A DNA stretch of 64,000 nucleotides from Gaoshiqia hydrogeniformans (GTDB lineage Bacteria > Bacteroidota > Bacteroidia > Bacteroidales > Prolixibacteraceae): assembly GCF_049347105.1 (NCBI RefSeq), contig NZ_CP186334.1, positions 5,626,983-5,690,982 of the forward strand. The letters run 5' to 3'. This document shows, piece by piece, positions 9,015 to 17,382 of the stretch (its first letter is position 1; each line of letters begins with the position of its first letter). Under the pieces are notes generated by a model. That model was not told the origin of the DNA, searched no databases, and saw nothing but the letters and a program-made list of their open reading frames with translations. Position numbers and translations under genes: made by a program.

Positions 9015-9171
9015 TTTTCTAAAACACAGGAAATCATACCTGAAAACCGGGAAAAAGCGACCATGTAGTGATCTTGTGAAATTGCCTGAGTAGTATGCCT
9101 TTTTCACTCAAAATTTCTCAAAATTGAAAGGCAATTAAAAAATAACAGTCAGGTGAAACACCGGCACCATT

Positions 9172-9331
9172 AATATTGAGTCCACTCCGAAAAGTCTGAG
9201 TTCATCGATTTTCAACTTTTTTACCCCTGACCCGACAATTGCCGGGGAACCTGGTGGAAATCAATGAACTCTTCAAAGTCCCCTTCAGGGGATTTAGGGG
9301 TAAAAAGACTTTTTAGAGTGGGCTCAATATT
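9172..9331. mobile_element. MITE-like non-coding element with 26-bp terminal inverted repeats
   Basis: The left end begins AATATTGAGTCCACTC (9172) and the right end finishes GAGTGGGCTCAATATT (9331). The two 26-bp ends, 9172-9197 and 9306-9331, match at 23 of 26 positions when one is inverted. Inside are nested inverted repeats: GAGTTCATCGATTT with AAATCAATGAACTC, TTTTACCCCT with AGGGGTAAAA, a CCCGACAATTGCCGGG palindrome and TCCCCTTCAGGGGA. The whole element can fold on itself and has no coding capacity. No clear target-site duplication is visible. It is best explained as a miniature inverted-repeat transposable element or a folded intergenic repeat; copies elsewhere in the genome are needed to confirm it. 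Confidence 0.65.
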
Positions 9332-9332
9332 G

Positions 9333-9340
9333 TATCTTTA
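9333..9340 (+). promoter_or_regulatory. Possible -7 box (TATCTTTA) of the GH97 gene
   Basis: TATCTTTA matches TAnnTTTG at seven of eight positions, 43 bp before the ATG. A TTTT about 19 bp upstream lies inside the right terminal repeat of the 9172-9331 element, so that element may supply part of the promoter. Confidence 0.3.
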
Positions 9341-9382
9341 AACCCGTTTTAAGTTAAATACTCATATAACACTACTAATCAA

Positions 9383-11374
9383 ATGAAAACATCGATTACA
9401 TGTATCTTTTTATTGCTCTTTGCGGCAAGTGGTTTTGCACAACCGCTGATCCTGAAATCGCCTGACGGCAACCTTCAGGTGACCATCGAAACCGGAAATC
9501 AACTCCGTTTCTCCGTCAGTCACGGCCAAACCGAAGTTTTAGCTGCCTCCCCGATCTCGATGAGCCTGAAAAACGGGACGGTATGGGGAATAAACCCGAA
9601 GTTAAAAAGTAATAAGGCTCAGAGCGTTAATCAAACGATCAGCGCTTCGATTTACAAGAAAAACGAAATTCAGGATGTTTACAATGAACTGATCCTGAAT
9701 TTCAGCGGCAATTACAGCGTGATTTTCCGGGCCTATGACCAGGGAGTTGCTTACCGGTTCACAACAACAGCCAAAGAAGAAATTTTCATCCAAAACGAAG
9801 AAGTCAGTCTGAACTTCAGCCACGACAAGCAGGCATTGGTTCCTTATGTACGGGATTTTGACCCTCAAAATTTCGACAGGCAATTTTTTAATTCTTTTGA
9901 AAATACCTATACCCACCTGAAAATAAGCGAACTGAATAAAGACCGGCTGATGTTTTTGCCCATGGTGGTTGCATTGGATGACGGGAAAAAATTGTGTTTC
10001 ACCGAAGCCGACCTGGAAAGTTATCCGGGCCTTTACCTGATAAACCGGACCGGAAATACCTCGTTGACAGGTGTTTTTGCACCCTATCCGAAACAAACAA
10101 AACAAGGCGGTCATAATATGTTGCAGCAAATTGTGACCGAACGGGAGAACTATATTGCGAAACTAAGCGGACCGCGCAGTTTTCCGTGGCGTGTGCTGGC
10201 AGTATCGGCCAGTGATAAAGAATTGCTGAACAACGACTTGGTTTATCTGCTGGCAGCTCCTTCGCGCGTACCGGATATCTCGTGGATTAAACCCGGGAAA
10301 GTTGCATGGGACTGGTGGAACGACTGGAATATTTACGGAGTGGATTTCCGCGCCGGGATCAACAACGAAACCTATAAATATTATATCGACTTTGCAGCTG
10401 ACCACGGAATTGAATACGTTATTCTGGATGAAGGCTGGGCCGTTAATAAACAGGCAGACCTGTTGCAGATTGTTCCTGAGATTGACGTGAAAGAACTGGT
10501 CGGCTACGGGAATGCCAAAAATGTGGGAATTATTCTCTGGGCAGGCTATTGGGCCATGGACCGCGACCTGGAAAATGTATGCCGAACTTACGCTGACATG
10601 GGAGTCAAAGGCTTTAAAGTGGATTTTATGGACCGCGATGACCAGCTCATGGTTGATTTTTATTACCGCTGTGCCGCTACAGCCGCCAAATACAAACTGA
10701 TGATCGATTATCACGGTGCCTATAAACCCACCGGTCTCCACCGCACTTATCCCAATGTGATCAATTTCGAAGGCGTATTCGGGCTGGAGCAGTTGAAATG
10801 GTCGCCAGCGGAAGTCGATATGGTGACTTACGATGTCACCATGCCTTATATCCGAATGCTGGCCGGACCGCTCGATTACACGCAGGGCGCCATGCGTAAT
10901 GCGTCGCGCCACAACTACCGCCCGGTAAACAGCGAACCCATGAGCCAGGGTACGCGTTGCCGCCAATTGGCTGAATACGTGATTTTCGAATCGCCTTTCA
11001 ACATGCTTTGCGACAACCCCTCGAACTACATGAACGAGCCGGAAAGTACCCGTTTTATCGCTGAAATACCAACAGTATGGGATAAAACAATCGCGCTTGA
11101 CGGCAAAATCGGCGAATATATCGCTATCGCCCGTCAAAAAGATGGCATCTGGTACGTGGGGGGATTGACCAACTGGGACAAACGTGAACTGACGGTCGAT
11201 TTGTCGTTCCTGGATGAAGGAAACTATCAGCTGGAAATTTTCAGGGACGGAATCAATGCCGACCGGGCTGCCCGTGATTATAAAAAGGAAATTGTGCCTC
11301 TGCCGGCCAACAAAAAACTAGGCGTCACGATGATGCCCGGAGGCGGATTTGCTGCAAAAATTTCAAAGAAATAA
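9383..11374 (+). CDS. GH97 glycoside hydrolase, retaining-type (alpha-galactosidase-like)
   Basis: Exported GH97 enzyme of 663 residues, normal for the family; signal peptide 1-19 ends GFAQ. The N-terminal beta-sandwich begins with the family pattern LKSPDGNLQVTIE. The (beta/alpha)8 barrel carries ILDEGWAV and GFKVDFMDRDDQ, and a C-terminal sheet domain ends the protein. Asp 414 in KVDFMD is where retaining GH97 enzymes carry the nucleophile, and Glu 463 in NFEGVFG fits the acid/base. Inverting SusB-type alpha-glucosidases lack that Asp, so alpha-galactoside (or beta-L-arabinoside) activity is more likely than starch hydrolysis. It is the only plus-strand enzyme gene between glpD and the PUL, convergent with a GH78. 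The subgroup call rests on recalled family knowledge. Confidence 0.9.
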   Translation: MKTSITCIFLLLFAASGFAQPLILKSPDGNLQVTIETGNQLRFSVSHGQTEVLAASPISMSLKNGTVWGINPKLKSNKAQSVNQTISASIYKKNEIQDVYNELILNFSGNYSVIFRAYDQGVAYRFTTTAKEEIFIQNEEVSLNFSHDKQALVPYVRDFDPQNFDRQFFNSFENTYTHLKISELNKDRLMFLPMVVALDDGKKLCFTEADLESYPGLYLINRTGNTSLTGVFAPYPKQTKQGGHNMLQQIVTERENYIAKLSGPRSFPWRVLAVSASDKELLNNDLVYLLAAPSRVPDISWIKPGKVAWDWWNDWNIYGVDFRAGINNETYKYYIDFAADHGIEYVILDEGWAVNKQADLLQIVPEIDVKELVGYGNAKNVGIILWAGYWAMDRDLENVCRTYADMGVKGFKVDFMDRDDQLMVDFYYRCAATAAKYKLMIDYHGAYKPTGLHRTYPNVINFEGVFGLEQLKWSPAEVDMVTYDVTMPYIRMLAGPLDYTQGAMRNASRHNYRPVNSEPMSQGTRCRQLAEYVIFESPFNMLCDNPSNYMNEPESTRFIAEIPTVWDKTIALDGKIGEYIAIARQKDGIWYVGGLTNWDKRELTVDLSFLDEGNYQLEIFRDGINADRAARDYKKEIVPLPANKKLGVTMMPGGGFAAKISKK

Positions 11375-11396
11375 CAAGCTGCTATAGCTATTAACC

Positions 11397-11445
11397 AGGG
11401 AGAACAGGATTACTTTTCCGAAAGAGAAGGAAAGCTGTTCTCCCT
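11397..11445. terminator. Hairpin between convergent GH97 and GH78 genes
   Basis: AGGGAGAACAG (11397-11407) and CTGTTCTCCCT (11435-11445) form a perfect 11-bp stem. An inner TTTCC/GGAAA pairing is also possible. It occupies the 77-bp gap between two convergent stops, so it may end transcription from both sides, although neither side has a long U-tract. Confidence 0.55.
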
Positions 11446-11451
11446 GAAAAA

Positions 11452-13749
11452 CTAGTGCAAAATAACTTCAAAAGCTGAATTTCCGGAGCCTGTTCCTTCA
11501 ATAACAGCATACTTTCCTTCCTGACGGTATTGTACAACAGTCCCGTTCATCATCACCTGCTGCGATTTCGACCAGAAAGGCAAATACACATCTGCCGTTG
11601 AGTTTGCCGGGATTGTTACGTTTAAACGAAATGATTTGCCGGGATTGTTATCAAACGAAACGCTCACATCACCCCGGATGGTCGGGTGTTTTATTTCAGC
11701 ATGAGACAGACTGGCCGGCTGAGGTTTGATCCGGATTTTCCGAAATCCCGGTTCAAGCGGTTCAATGCCCATTAGCTTGCGTGGGATAATGTTGGCAGGG
11801 ACTGCTCCCCAGGCGTGGTTCCAGTCCTGGTTGGGTTTGTATTTGTTGTCCCAGGCTTCCATGGAAATGGTCGAACCGGCCCGGATCATGTTGTACCAGC
11901 TTCGTTCCGAAGTTGAAGTCAGCAATTCAAGCCCGTAGTCGCCATTGTTGCCATCATAAACCGCATCCATCAAAAACTGCGAGCCATACACGCTGCACGC
12001 CATTCCCCGCGAACGGATAAAATCGTTAATGGCCGCGATATTTTTCTCCGGGGCCAGTCCAAAAGCCAGCGGAAACATATTGGCATGCAGCGAAGCGTGT
12101 CCGGTGCCAATGCCATCCACGTAAATTTTCCGTTTTTTGTCAATCAGTTTTGAATTGAAGATTTTTTTGAGGGTGGCCGCACGTTTGCTGTAAAATTCAC
12201 TTTCGTCAGCCTTGTCCAATTGGCTGGCAATGGTCGCCATCACGTTTAATGCAAAATAATGATAAGCGTTGACCACCGTGTTGATATCCTGAAAAACAAA
12301 GCCGTCGGTTTCACCCAGTTCGTTTTTTCCCAGGCCGAGGATGCCCGTGTGCGGCCAGTCCACAATGTCGCGCAGGTTGTCGTTCAGGTGAATGGATTGC
12401 AACAGGTCGGGCGTCACTTTTCCGGTGCGGGTGCTGATAAATCCATCTTCATCAGCTAAATCCAGCAGGGTTTTAGCTTTTAAATCCATGTAGAATTCCT
12501 CCAGCGATTCTTTGTTTCCGGTGTACAAAAAGTCATTCCAGGCCATTAACATCGACTGCAAGATCCATTCGGTAGGCCAGGTGGCATGATGGATGAGGTA
12601 TTCGTGGGAATAGCGGCCCATGCTGTACTCGCGGGCAACGCCGTAATGCCCGAGTTGATTGATCAGCGCATCGGCTTCGTAAGAAATTCTCTCCCGGTCG
12701 CCATCCACGTAAATGCCTGCAAACGAAGTCGCTTTCATCGAATATTTACACAAATCCCAAACCTGGTTCAGCACTGTATCGGAACTCGAAAAATATGATT
12801 CCGTTTCATCGAAAGGATAAAATACGGATTCACGGATGATTTGTTGTTTTTCAAGCTGTCCGTCATATCCTTCGATTTCACAATAACGGAAAGGCAACAC
12901 ATCGCCGATTTCCACCGGAATAGGAATGGCCCGCGGGCCGGTATTCCGTTTGTCGGGCACGATGGCGATGATGTAAGTGTTCCAGCCATTCTTCAACGCC
13001 AGCTTATATTCCGAAAAACGCCTGCTTCCGCCGGGATTCCGGTCAATTCCCCCGTCTTTAACCACTTCGCCCATGCGGATTTTGATCGTGTCGCCTGTAT
13101 TTTTCCATTCCAATGTTAACCGCAGCCGCCCGAAAGCTGCTTTTCCAAAATCAATGAAAGATTCGTTTCCCGAGGCAGTTTTGATGGCCACCGGAAACTC
13201 GTCTTGTTTTTGCAAGGGGTAACGAGCCGTGGCATAATCCTGCAGGCTGGCAGCCATTTTAAATAGCGAGACGGCTGAATAGGCCGATTCCACACCGTGG
13301 TTGTCCCAGGTTTTTACCTTCCAGAAATAAACCGAATCGGGCTGAAGGGCTTTGCCTTCATAACAAACATTCACCGACCGGGCGCTTTCTGTTTTGCCGC
13401 TGTCCCAACAATCGCCCACATCGTTTTGAATATCCTTCAGGCTGGAAGCGACTAAAATGCGGTAGGCTACCTGCAAGGTGTTGTTCTTTTCTGAATTGAC
13501 CACCCATCCAAAAAACGGTTGTTTTTGGGCAATTTCTGCAAACCGGAAATTTTCCCGGTGGCCGATCGCTTCATGCAGCGGAGTTTGCACCGGATATCCA
13601 TTCAGGAACACCTGCCCGGCATGAGACAGCAGGTTAACGGTGAGGCCGGAAGGTTGATTGGGTTCAGTTGTTGCGTACCCTAAAAAGCAGCTTGCCAAAA
13701 AGAAAAAAAGCAAAAGAAACCGGAAGCGTATATTAATTTGACTCATCAT
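11452..13749 (-). CDS. GH78 alpha-L-rhamnosidase-like enzyme
   Basis: Predicted secreted GH78 alpha-L-rhamnosidase, 765 residues, with a signal segment ending near residue 26. The N-terminal rhamnosidase-type domain shows the FGWVVNSE and YRILVAS start followed by WDSGK and YFWKVKTWD (residues 80-150). A jelly-roll domain follows (FIDFGKAAFGRLRL), then the (alpha/alpha)6 barrel. The usual DCPxRxERxGWxGD segment is replaced by the subgroup form IYVDGDRERISYEAD (about 346-360). A Glu 631 in SMEAWDNK is the candidate catalytic base, followed by DWNHAWGA. The C-terminal beta domain has PGFRKIRIKPQ. It is last in the row of rhamnosidase-like genes and is preceded by a 224-bp gap with its own hairpin, so it may be a separate transcript. 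Confidence 0.9.
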   Translation of the reverse strand: MMSQINIRFRFLLLFFFLASCFLGYATTEPNQPSGLTVNLLSHAGQVFLNGYPVQTPLHEAIGHRENFRFAEIAQKQPFFGWVVNSEKNNTLQVAYRILVASSLKDIQNDVGDCWDSGKTESARSVNVCYEGKALQPDSVYFWKVKTWDNHGVESAYSAVSLFKMAASLQDYATARYPLQKQDEFPVAIKTASGNESFIDFGKAAFGRLRLTLEWKNTGDTIKIRMGEVVKDGGIDRNPGGSRRFSEYKLALKNGWNTYIIAIVPDKRNTGPRAIPIPVEIGDVLPFRYCEIEGYDGQLEKQQIIRESVFYPFDETESYFSSSDTVLNQVWDLCKYSMKATSFAGIYVDGDRERISYEADALINQLGHYGVAREYSMGRYSHEYLIHHATWPTEWILQSMLMAWNDFLYTGNKESLEEFYMDLKAKTLLDLADEDGFISTRTGKVTPDLLQSIHLNDNLRDIVDWPHTGILGLGKNELGETDGFVFQDINTVVNAYHYFALNVMATIASQLDKADESEFYSKRAATLKKIFNSKLIDKKRKIYVDGIGTGHASLHANMFPLAFGLAPEKNIAAINDFIRSRGMACSVYGSQFLMDAVYDGNNGDYGLELLTSTSERSWYNMIRAGSTISMEAWDNKYKPNQDWNHAWGAVPANIIPRKLMGIEPLEPGFRKIRIKPQPASLSHAEIKHPTIRGDVSVSFDNNPGKSFRLNVTIPANSTADVYLPFWSKSQQVMMNGTVVQYRQEGKYAVIEGTGSGNSAFEVILH

Positions 13750-13901
13750 TATTGGTTTTGGGAAAATTTTCCGTATTTATTTTTGTTTGATAGTTGCACA
13801 TAAAACTACTTCTTTTTCGGGAATATCATGGTAATGAAAGTTTGTATCCGTATACAAGTTAAGCGTCAAATAGCGACCGCCATGCTGTCCTCCCTTCTTT
13901 A

Positions 13902-13956
13902 ATAAAAACCACATAAACACATAGAAAAAAATTAATTCATCTTATGTATCTATGTG
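13902..13956 (-). terminator. Rho-independent-type terminator after the GH106-like gene
   Basis: CACATAAACACATAG (13910-13924) pairs with CTTATGTATCTATGTG (13941-13956), 12 of 15 positions. On the minus strand the stem is followed by GGTTTTTATT (13911-13902), a U-tract. It lies 18 bp past the stop of the upstream gene. The sequence type (CACATA...CTATGTG) is also a common intergenic repeat in Bacteroidota, so it may be both. Confidence 0.55.
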
Positions 13957-13973
13957 ATTCAAAACGAATTTCA

Positions 13974-16900
13974 TTACTTCACACAATACACTTTAAAGGT
14001 CTCAAATAAACCGTAATCAATCAGAGCGTAGTCCGAAGCGGCAGGGCTTTTTTCGGGTGCATTCATCCAGGCGTGCGGCCCCCAGATCCAGTTATCGTTT
14101 TTGTTGTAAAACACGCCAAAGGTATTTTTAAGGCTCCCGGTAATTTGAACGGTAATTTCGTTTTGCCCGTTTTCCAGTTCGCCGGTAATGTCCAGTTCAT
14201 AAGGCGCCCAGGCGATCAATCCGGCAGCTTTGCCGTTCACCAGCACTTCGGCAACCGTGCCTTTCCACTGGCCCAGCCCGAGGTGATAACTGCATCCGTT
14301 TTCTTTTTCAATTTGAAAATTTTGAGAATAAGAAACCTGTTGCGAATAAAACGGCAAACCTGCCGCCGCCCATGAGCCCATACCGGTCAGTTCACCTTCC
14401 GCGAGGACAAATCCGTTGGCATCCGGTTTCACCAGAAAACCGCCCAATAAATAAACAGGCATAATCTCCGTCAGAATAGTCATTCGCGGCGATTTTAAGG
14501 TGATGGTGTTTTTGCCTGTTTTCAGAAATTGCCCAATGGCAAACACGGGGAAATCTTTGTCAATCCAGAAGGCATCAGGGACTTTTTCAGCCAATTCACC
14601 ATTGACAAAAATCTGCCATAATTCGGGACGTTCCACCACTGCCCGGATATTTTTGACCGTTTCTTGCGAAAGATTTTTGTCGATATAAAAATGATAATTC
14701 GCCTCGAACCCTGAGCCGGACTGAAACAAAGAATCCATCTCGAGGTAGCTTTTTTTGTATTGAACTTTGTGTTGCCACGGATTGCCGATCTCTACGCCGT
14801 TTTCAGTAAACAGATGATTGGCCGCTTTAACAAAGTAAATTTCTTTCTGATCCGTTTTGGCCGTTTTCAGATCCAGGTAATTGATTGGAAGGAGATTGTC
14901 AGACTCCCGTTTGATCCTCATTTCTCCGGAAGCAGCTATTTCTTCTCTGTTTTTTTCTTCGGAAACAAACTCCGGCGCTTCGCTTTTTTTGTTTGTAACC
15001 GCGAACAGAGCGCTTCCGCCAGGTTGCAGTTCAAACTCAAAAGAGACACGTTTATTGGCTGAAGCGGCCGGATACGAAAATTCTTTTCCGCTCAGCAAAT
15101 CAATCCAAATGACCTGTTTGCCTTGTACAGAGACAGTGGCTGCCGCCTTTTCGGTTTCGTGCGAATTTACCACAAAAACCAGTTGACCGTCATCCAGCAT
15201 CCTTTGTTGGTGATACAACATGCCATTGTTGGTTTTATCCAACATCTCAAATTCATGACTTGCAAACATCTGGTTGGCAATGCTGTCATTCAAATCGCGG
15301 ACAAAAAACCACTGCTCCGGATATTGACTAGCCAATTGATTCACTTTATCCGATTCGGCGCCGTTGAGCCTTGCAATCTGTCTGGTGAAACTCAGTAGTT
15401 TTCCACCTTGTTCCAGGTATTTTTGCAGAAGTTCAAATGTCTGCTGATCGATATTTTCCATTTCCGCAGGAATGACCACCAGCGAATACGCCCGTTGTCC
15501 GACGACCATTTTCCCCTTGTTTACCTGCCCGAGTTCTTTCAATACATTTTCCGAGCCGAGGTCGTATTCCCAATGTTTTTGTTCCAGTTGCCAGACAAAG
15601 TTTTTAAAACCATCGCGAATGGTTTGGATGGTTGGATTTTTTTCTTTCCTCGAAAAATACATCCACGCCGTGGTGTTGGGCTGAAGCACCAGCGTGTGGT
15701 TAATCTGCTGCCCTGCGGCCATCGCCATACTGATCCGCCCGAGGTAGTCGCCCAAAATTTTGTAGTGCGCCCACCAGGGTTCGTGATACGAAAAAGAAGG
15801 AGGATAATCGAATTTGCGGACGCCTTTGATCGTGTAATACGAAAGGTGCTGGTTGACAAAGTTGACGCCCAGCACCGCCTGCCAGTCGGCCAGCCGTTTT
15901 TGTTCCGCGAAATCCATTTGCCAACCGCCGCCACCGTATGTTTCACTCAAAGTCCGGGTCCGGCCGGCCTGGTTGGCGGCGCTTGCCAGTTCCCGAACGG
16001 CGCGGTCGTTACCAAATTGTCCGCCCAGCCCTTCCCTGTCCAGCTTATTTCCCAACATATCTACCCCGGGTTGCTGGTGCCAGATGTAAAACGCGGCTTC
16101 GTCAAAACCATGCGTGGGTTCGGGCCAGCCGTGTTCCCAGTAATGGCCTGTCCATTTCAGGTTTCTGTCATCGCAGTATTTGCTCCAGGGTTTTGCCCAG
16201 CGGTCTACAAACAGTTCGAGCAGCAATTCGTAATAATCGTGCCTTACTTTTTTCCAATCGCCTGTTTCTTCAACCAGCGATGGCAGGTTTATTTTCAGGT
16301 CGTATCCCCAACGCTGCTGAAAAGTTTCCCAAAGACCGGGCGTCCAACGCAGCATGGTCCCGCGCGGCATAGCCGCTTCCAGGTTCGGTTCATCGGTGAA
16401 AATGCCCGGAAGCGTATTGCCAAAATAGGCGCTGTTTCGCTCGTAACCTTTGGTCATGGTCAGGTCGATGAATTTTTCGGTTACCCCTTTTACCAATAGG
16501 TCAACATAGGTAAACCCTCCGTACCAGGGCGATTTTTGCGGATAAGTTTTCCGGAAAATATAGAAGTCCCCTTTTTTGCCGTTCCATTGTACCAGTTCGG
16601 AAGTGATATCGGTAAAACCATTTTCGGTTTGATGAAGCACCACTACGATGGTATCATTGGGTGCAACCGTCAGTTCCTGCTGAATTTCGAGCCCCAGCCC
16701 GGCGCCGTGTTGGTAGGAATCGGGCATTTCGGCAGGTACATGGCCGCCTGCAAAACCGGACGGATATGAGTTTTCATCGTAAATCCATACCTTCATATCC
16801 AGCTCTTTTCCTTTTTGAAGGGTATAATCAAACAGGTGAAACCATTCATCCGAAAGGTATTCGGTGATCAGACCCGGGCGCGGGTGTACAAAAACGCCAC

Positions 16901-17129
16901 CAATACCGGCTTTTTTAAATTCCTCCATTTGAAAAGCAATTCCTTCTTCCGTGATGTCGTCATTCCAGTCCCACAGCGGGGCGCTGCGGTATTCCGACGG
17001 CGGATCGACAAGCAGTTTTTTCAGCTCAGCATAAGAATGGATACCTTCTTCAGTTGCTTCTTTTTCATTGCAACCAGTAAGAAATACCATGAAGAGGGCG
17101 GCAAAAACCAGTAGATAAGTTTTTTTCAT
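13974..17129 (-). CDS. Large lipoprotein glycoside hydrolase, GH106-like / unassigned TIM-barrel family
   Basis: Lipoprotein (lipobox FLTGC, Cys 20) of 1051 residues. The N-terminal half is a TIM barrel with APLWDWNDDITEEGI, GIGGVFVHPRPGLITEYLSDEW, VWIYDENSYPSGFAGG and FTDEPNLE; the last two offer acidic residues for catalysis. A beta-rich middle follows, and at the C-terminus a galactose-binding-like sandwich (VLVNGKAAGLIAWAPYELDIT). The start resembles the GH106 alpha-L-rhamnosidase domain but diverges more than the neighbouring 17383-20505 gene, so I cannot assign a CAZy family with certainty. It lies between GH106 and GH78 in the same direction, which suggests action on a rhamnose-rich glycan. 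Position 20 and the signal peptide place it on a membrane face outside the cytoplasm. Confidence 0.82.
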   Translation of the reverse strand: MKKTYLLVFAALFMVFLTGCNEKEATEEGIHSYAELKKLLVDPPSEYRSAPLWDWNDDITEEGIAFQMEEFKKAGIGGVFVHPRPGLITEYLSDEWFHLFDYTLQKGKELDMKVWIYDENSYPSGFAGGHVPAEMPDSYQHGAGLGLEIQQELTVAPNDTIVVVLHQTENGFTDITSELVQWNGKKGDFYIFRKTYPQKSPWYGGFTYVDLLVKGVTEKFIDLTMTKGYERNSAYFGNTLPGIFTDEPNLEAAMPRGTMLRWTPGLWETFQQRWGYDLKINLPSLVEETGDWKKVRHDYYELLLELFVDRWAKPWSKYCDDRNLKWTGHYWEHGWPEPTHGFDEAAFYIWHQQPGVDMLGNKLDREGLGGQFGNDRAVRELASAANQAGRTRTLSETYGGGGWQMDFAEQKRLADWQAVLGVNFVNQHLSYYTIKGVRKFDYPPSFSYHEPWWAHYKILGDYLGRISMAMAAGQQINHTLVLQPNTTAWMYFSRKEKNPTIQTIRDGFKNFVWQLEQKHWEYDLGSENVLKELGQVNKGKMVVGQRAYSLVVIPAEMENIDQQTFELLQKYLEQGGKLLSFTRQIARLNGAESDKVNQLASQYPEQWFFVRDLNDSIANQMFASHEFEMLDKTNNGMLYHQQRMLDDGQLVFVVNSHETEKAAATVSVQGKQVIWIDLLSGKEFSYPAASANKRVSFEFELQPGGSALFAVTNKKSEAPEFVSEEKNREEIAASGEMRIKRESDNLLPINYLDLKTAKTDQKEIYFVKAANHLFTENGVEIGNPWQHKVQYKKSYLEMDSLFQSGSGFEANYHFYIDKNLSQETVKNIRAVVERPELWQIFVNGELAEKVPDAFWIDKDFPVFAIGQFLKTGKNTITLKSPRMTILTEIMPVYLLGGFLVKPDANGFVLAEGELTGMGSWAAAGLPFYSQQVSYSQNFQIEKENGCSYHLGLGQWKGTVAEVLVNGKAAGLIAWAPYELDITGELENGQNEITVQITGSLKNTFGVFYNKNDNWIWGPHAWMNAPEKSPAASDYALIDYGLFETFKVYCVK

Positions 17130-17382
17130 TTTATTTTTGATTTAGTCGGGTTTTATCAACAAGCACAGTTAGGTGCAAGTTATGAATTATTTACCCTTCC
17201 TTCAATTTGAAAAATGATCGAAAAACTTTGAAAATTGACACAGAAAAGAGAAATTATTATTTGCCTTATTTAAATAATTTTTTCGATATACTCGGCACAA
17301 ATCAAACTGGACCGGAACTCGGTCGGAAAAACCATCAAGTTTTCGAAAAGCTTTTAAAACACGTTCTCTTGAATTCATACCT

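Larger units (their letters stand above)
8913..9382. other. 470-bp non-coding region between divergent glpD and GH97
   Basis: Holds AT-rich sequence upstream of glpD with TTTTGAAAC direct repeats (8995-9003 and 9006-9014), an 8-bp inverted repeat AATTGCCT/AGGCAATT (9080-9087 and 9129-9136), and a 160-bp inverted-repeat element (9172-9331). A possible -7 box for the GH97 gene lies at 9333-9340. No coding frame with recognisable content is seen. Confidence 0.6.

Noticed and set aside
10163..11137. 324-codon minus-strand frame opposite GH97
   Set aside because: Antisense to the catalytic barrel of a complete GH97.
15408..16499. 363-codon plus-strand frame opposite the GH106-like gene
   Set aside because: Shadow of a clear lipoprotein glycosidase; no signal, no domain.
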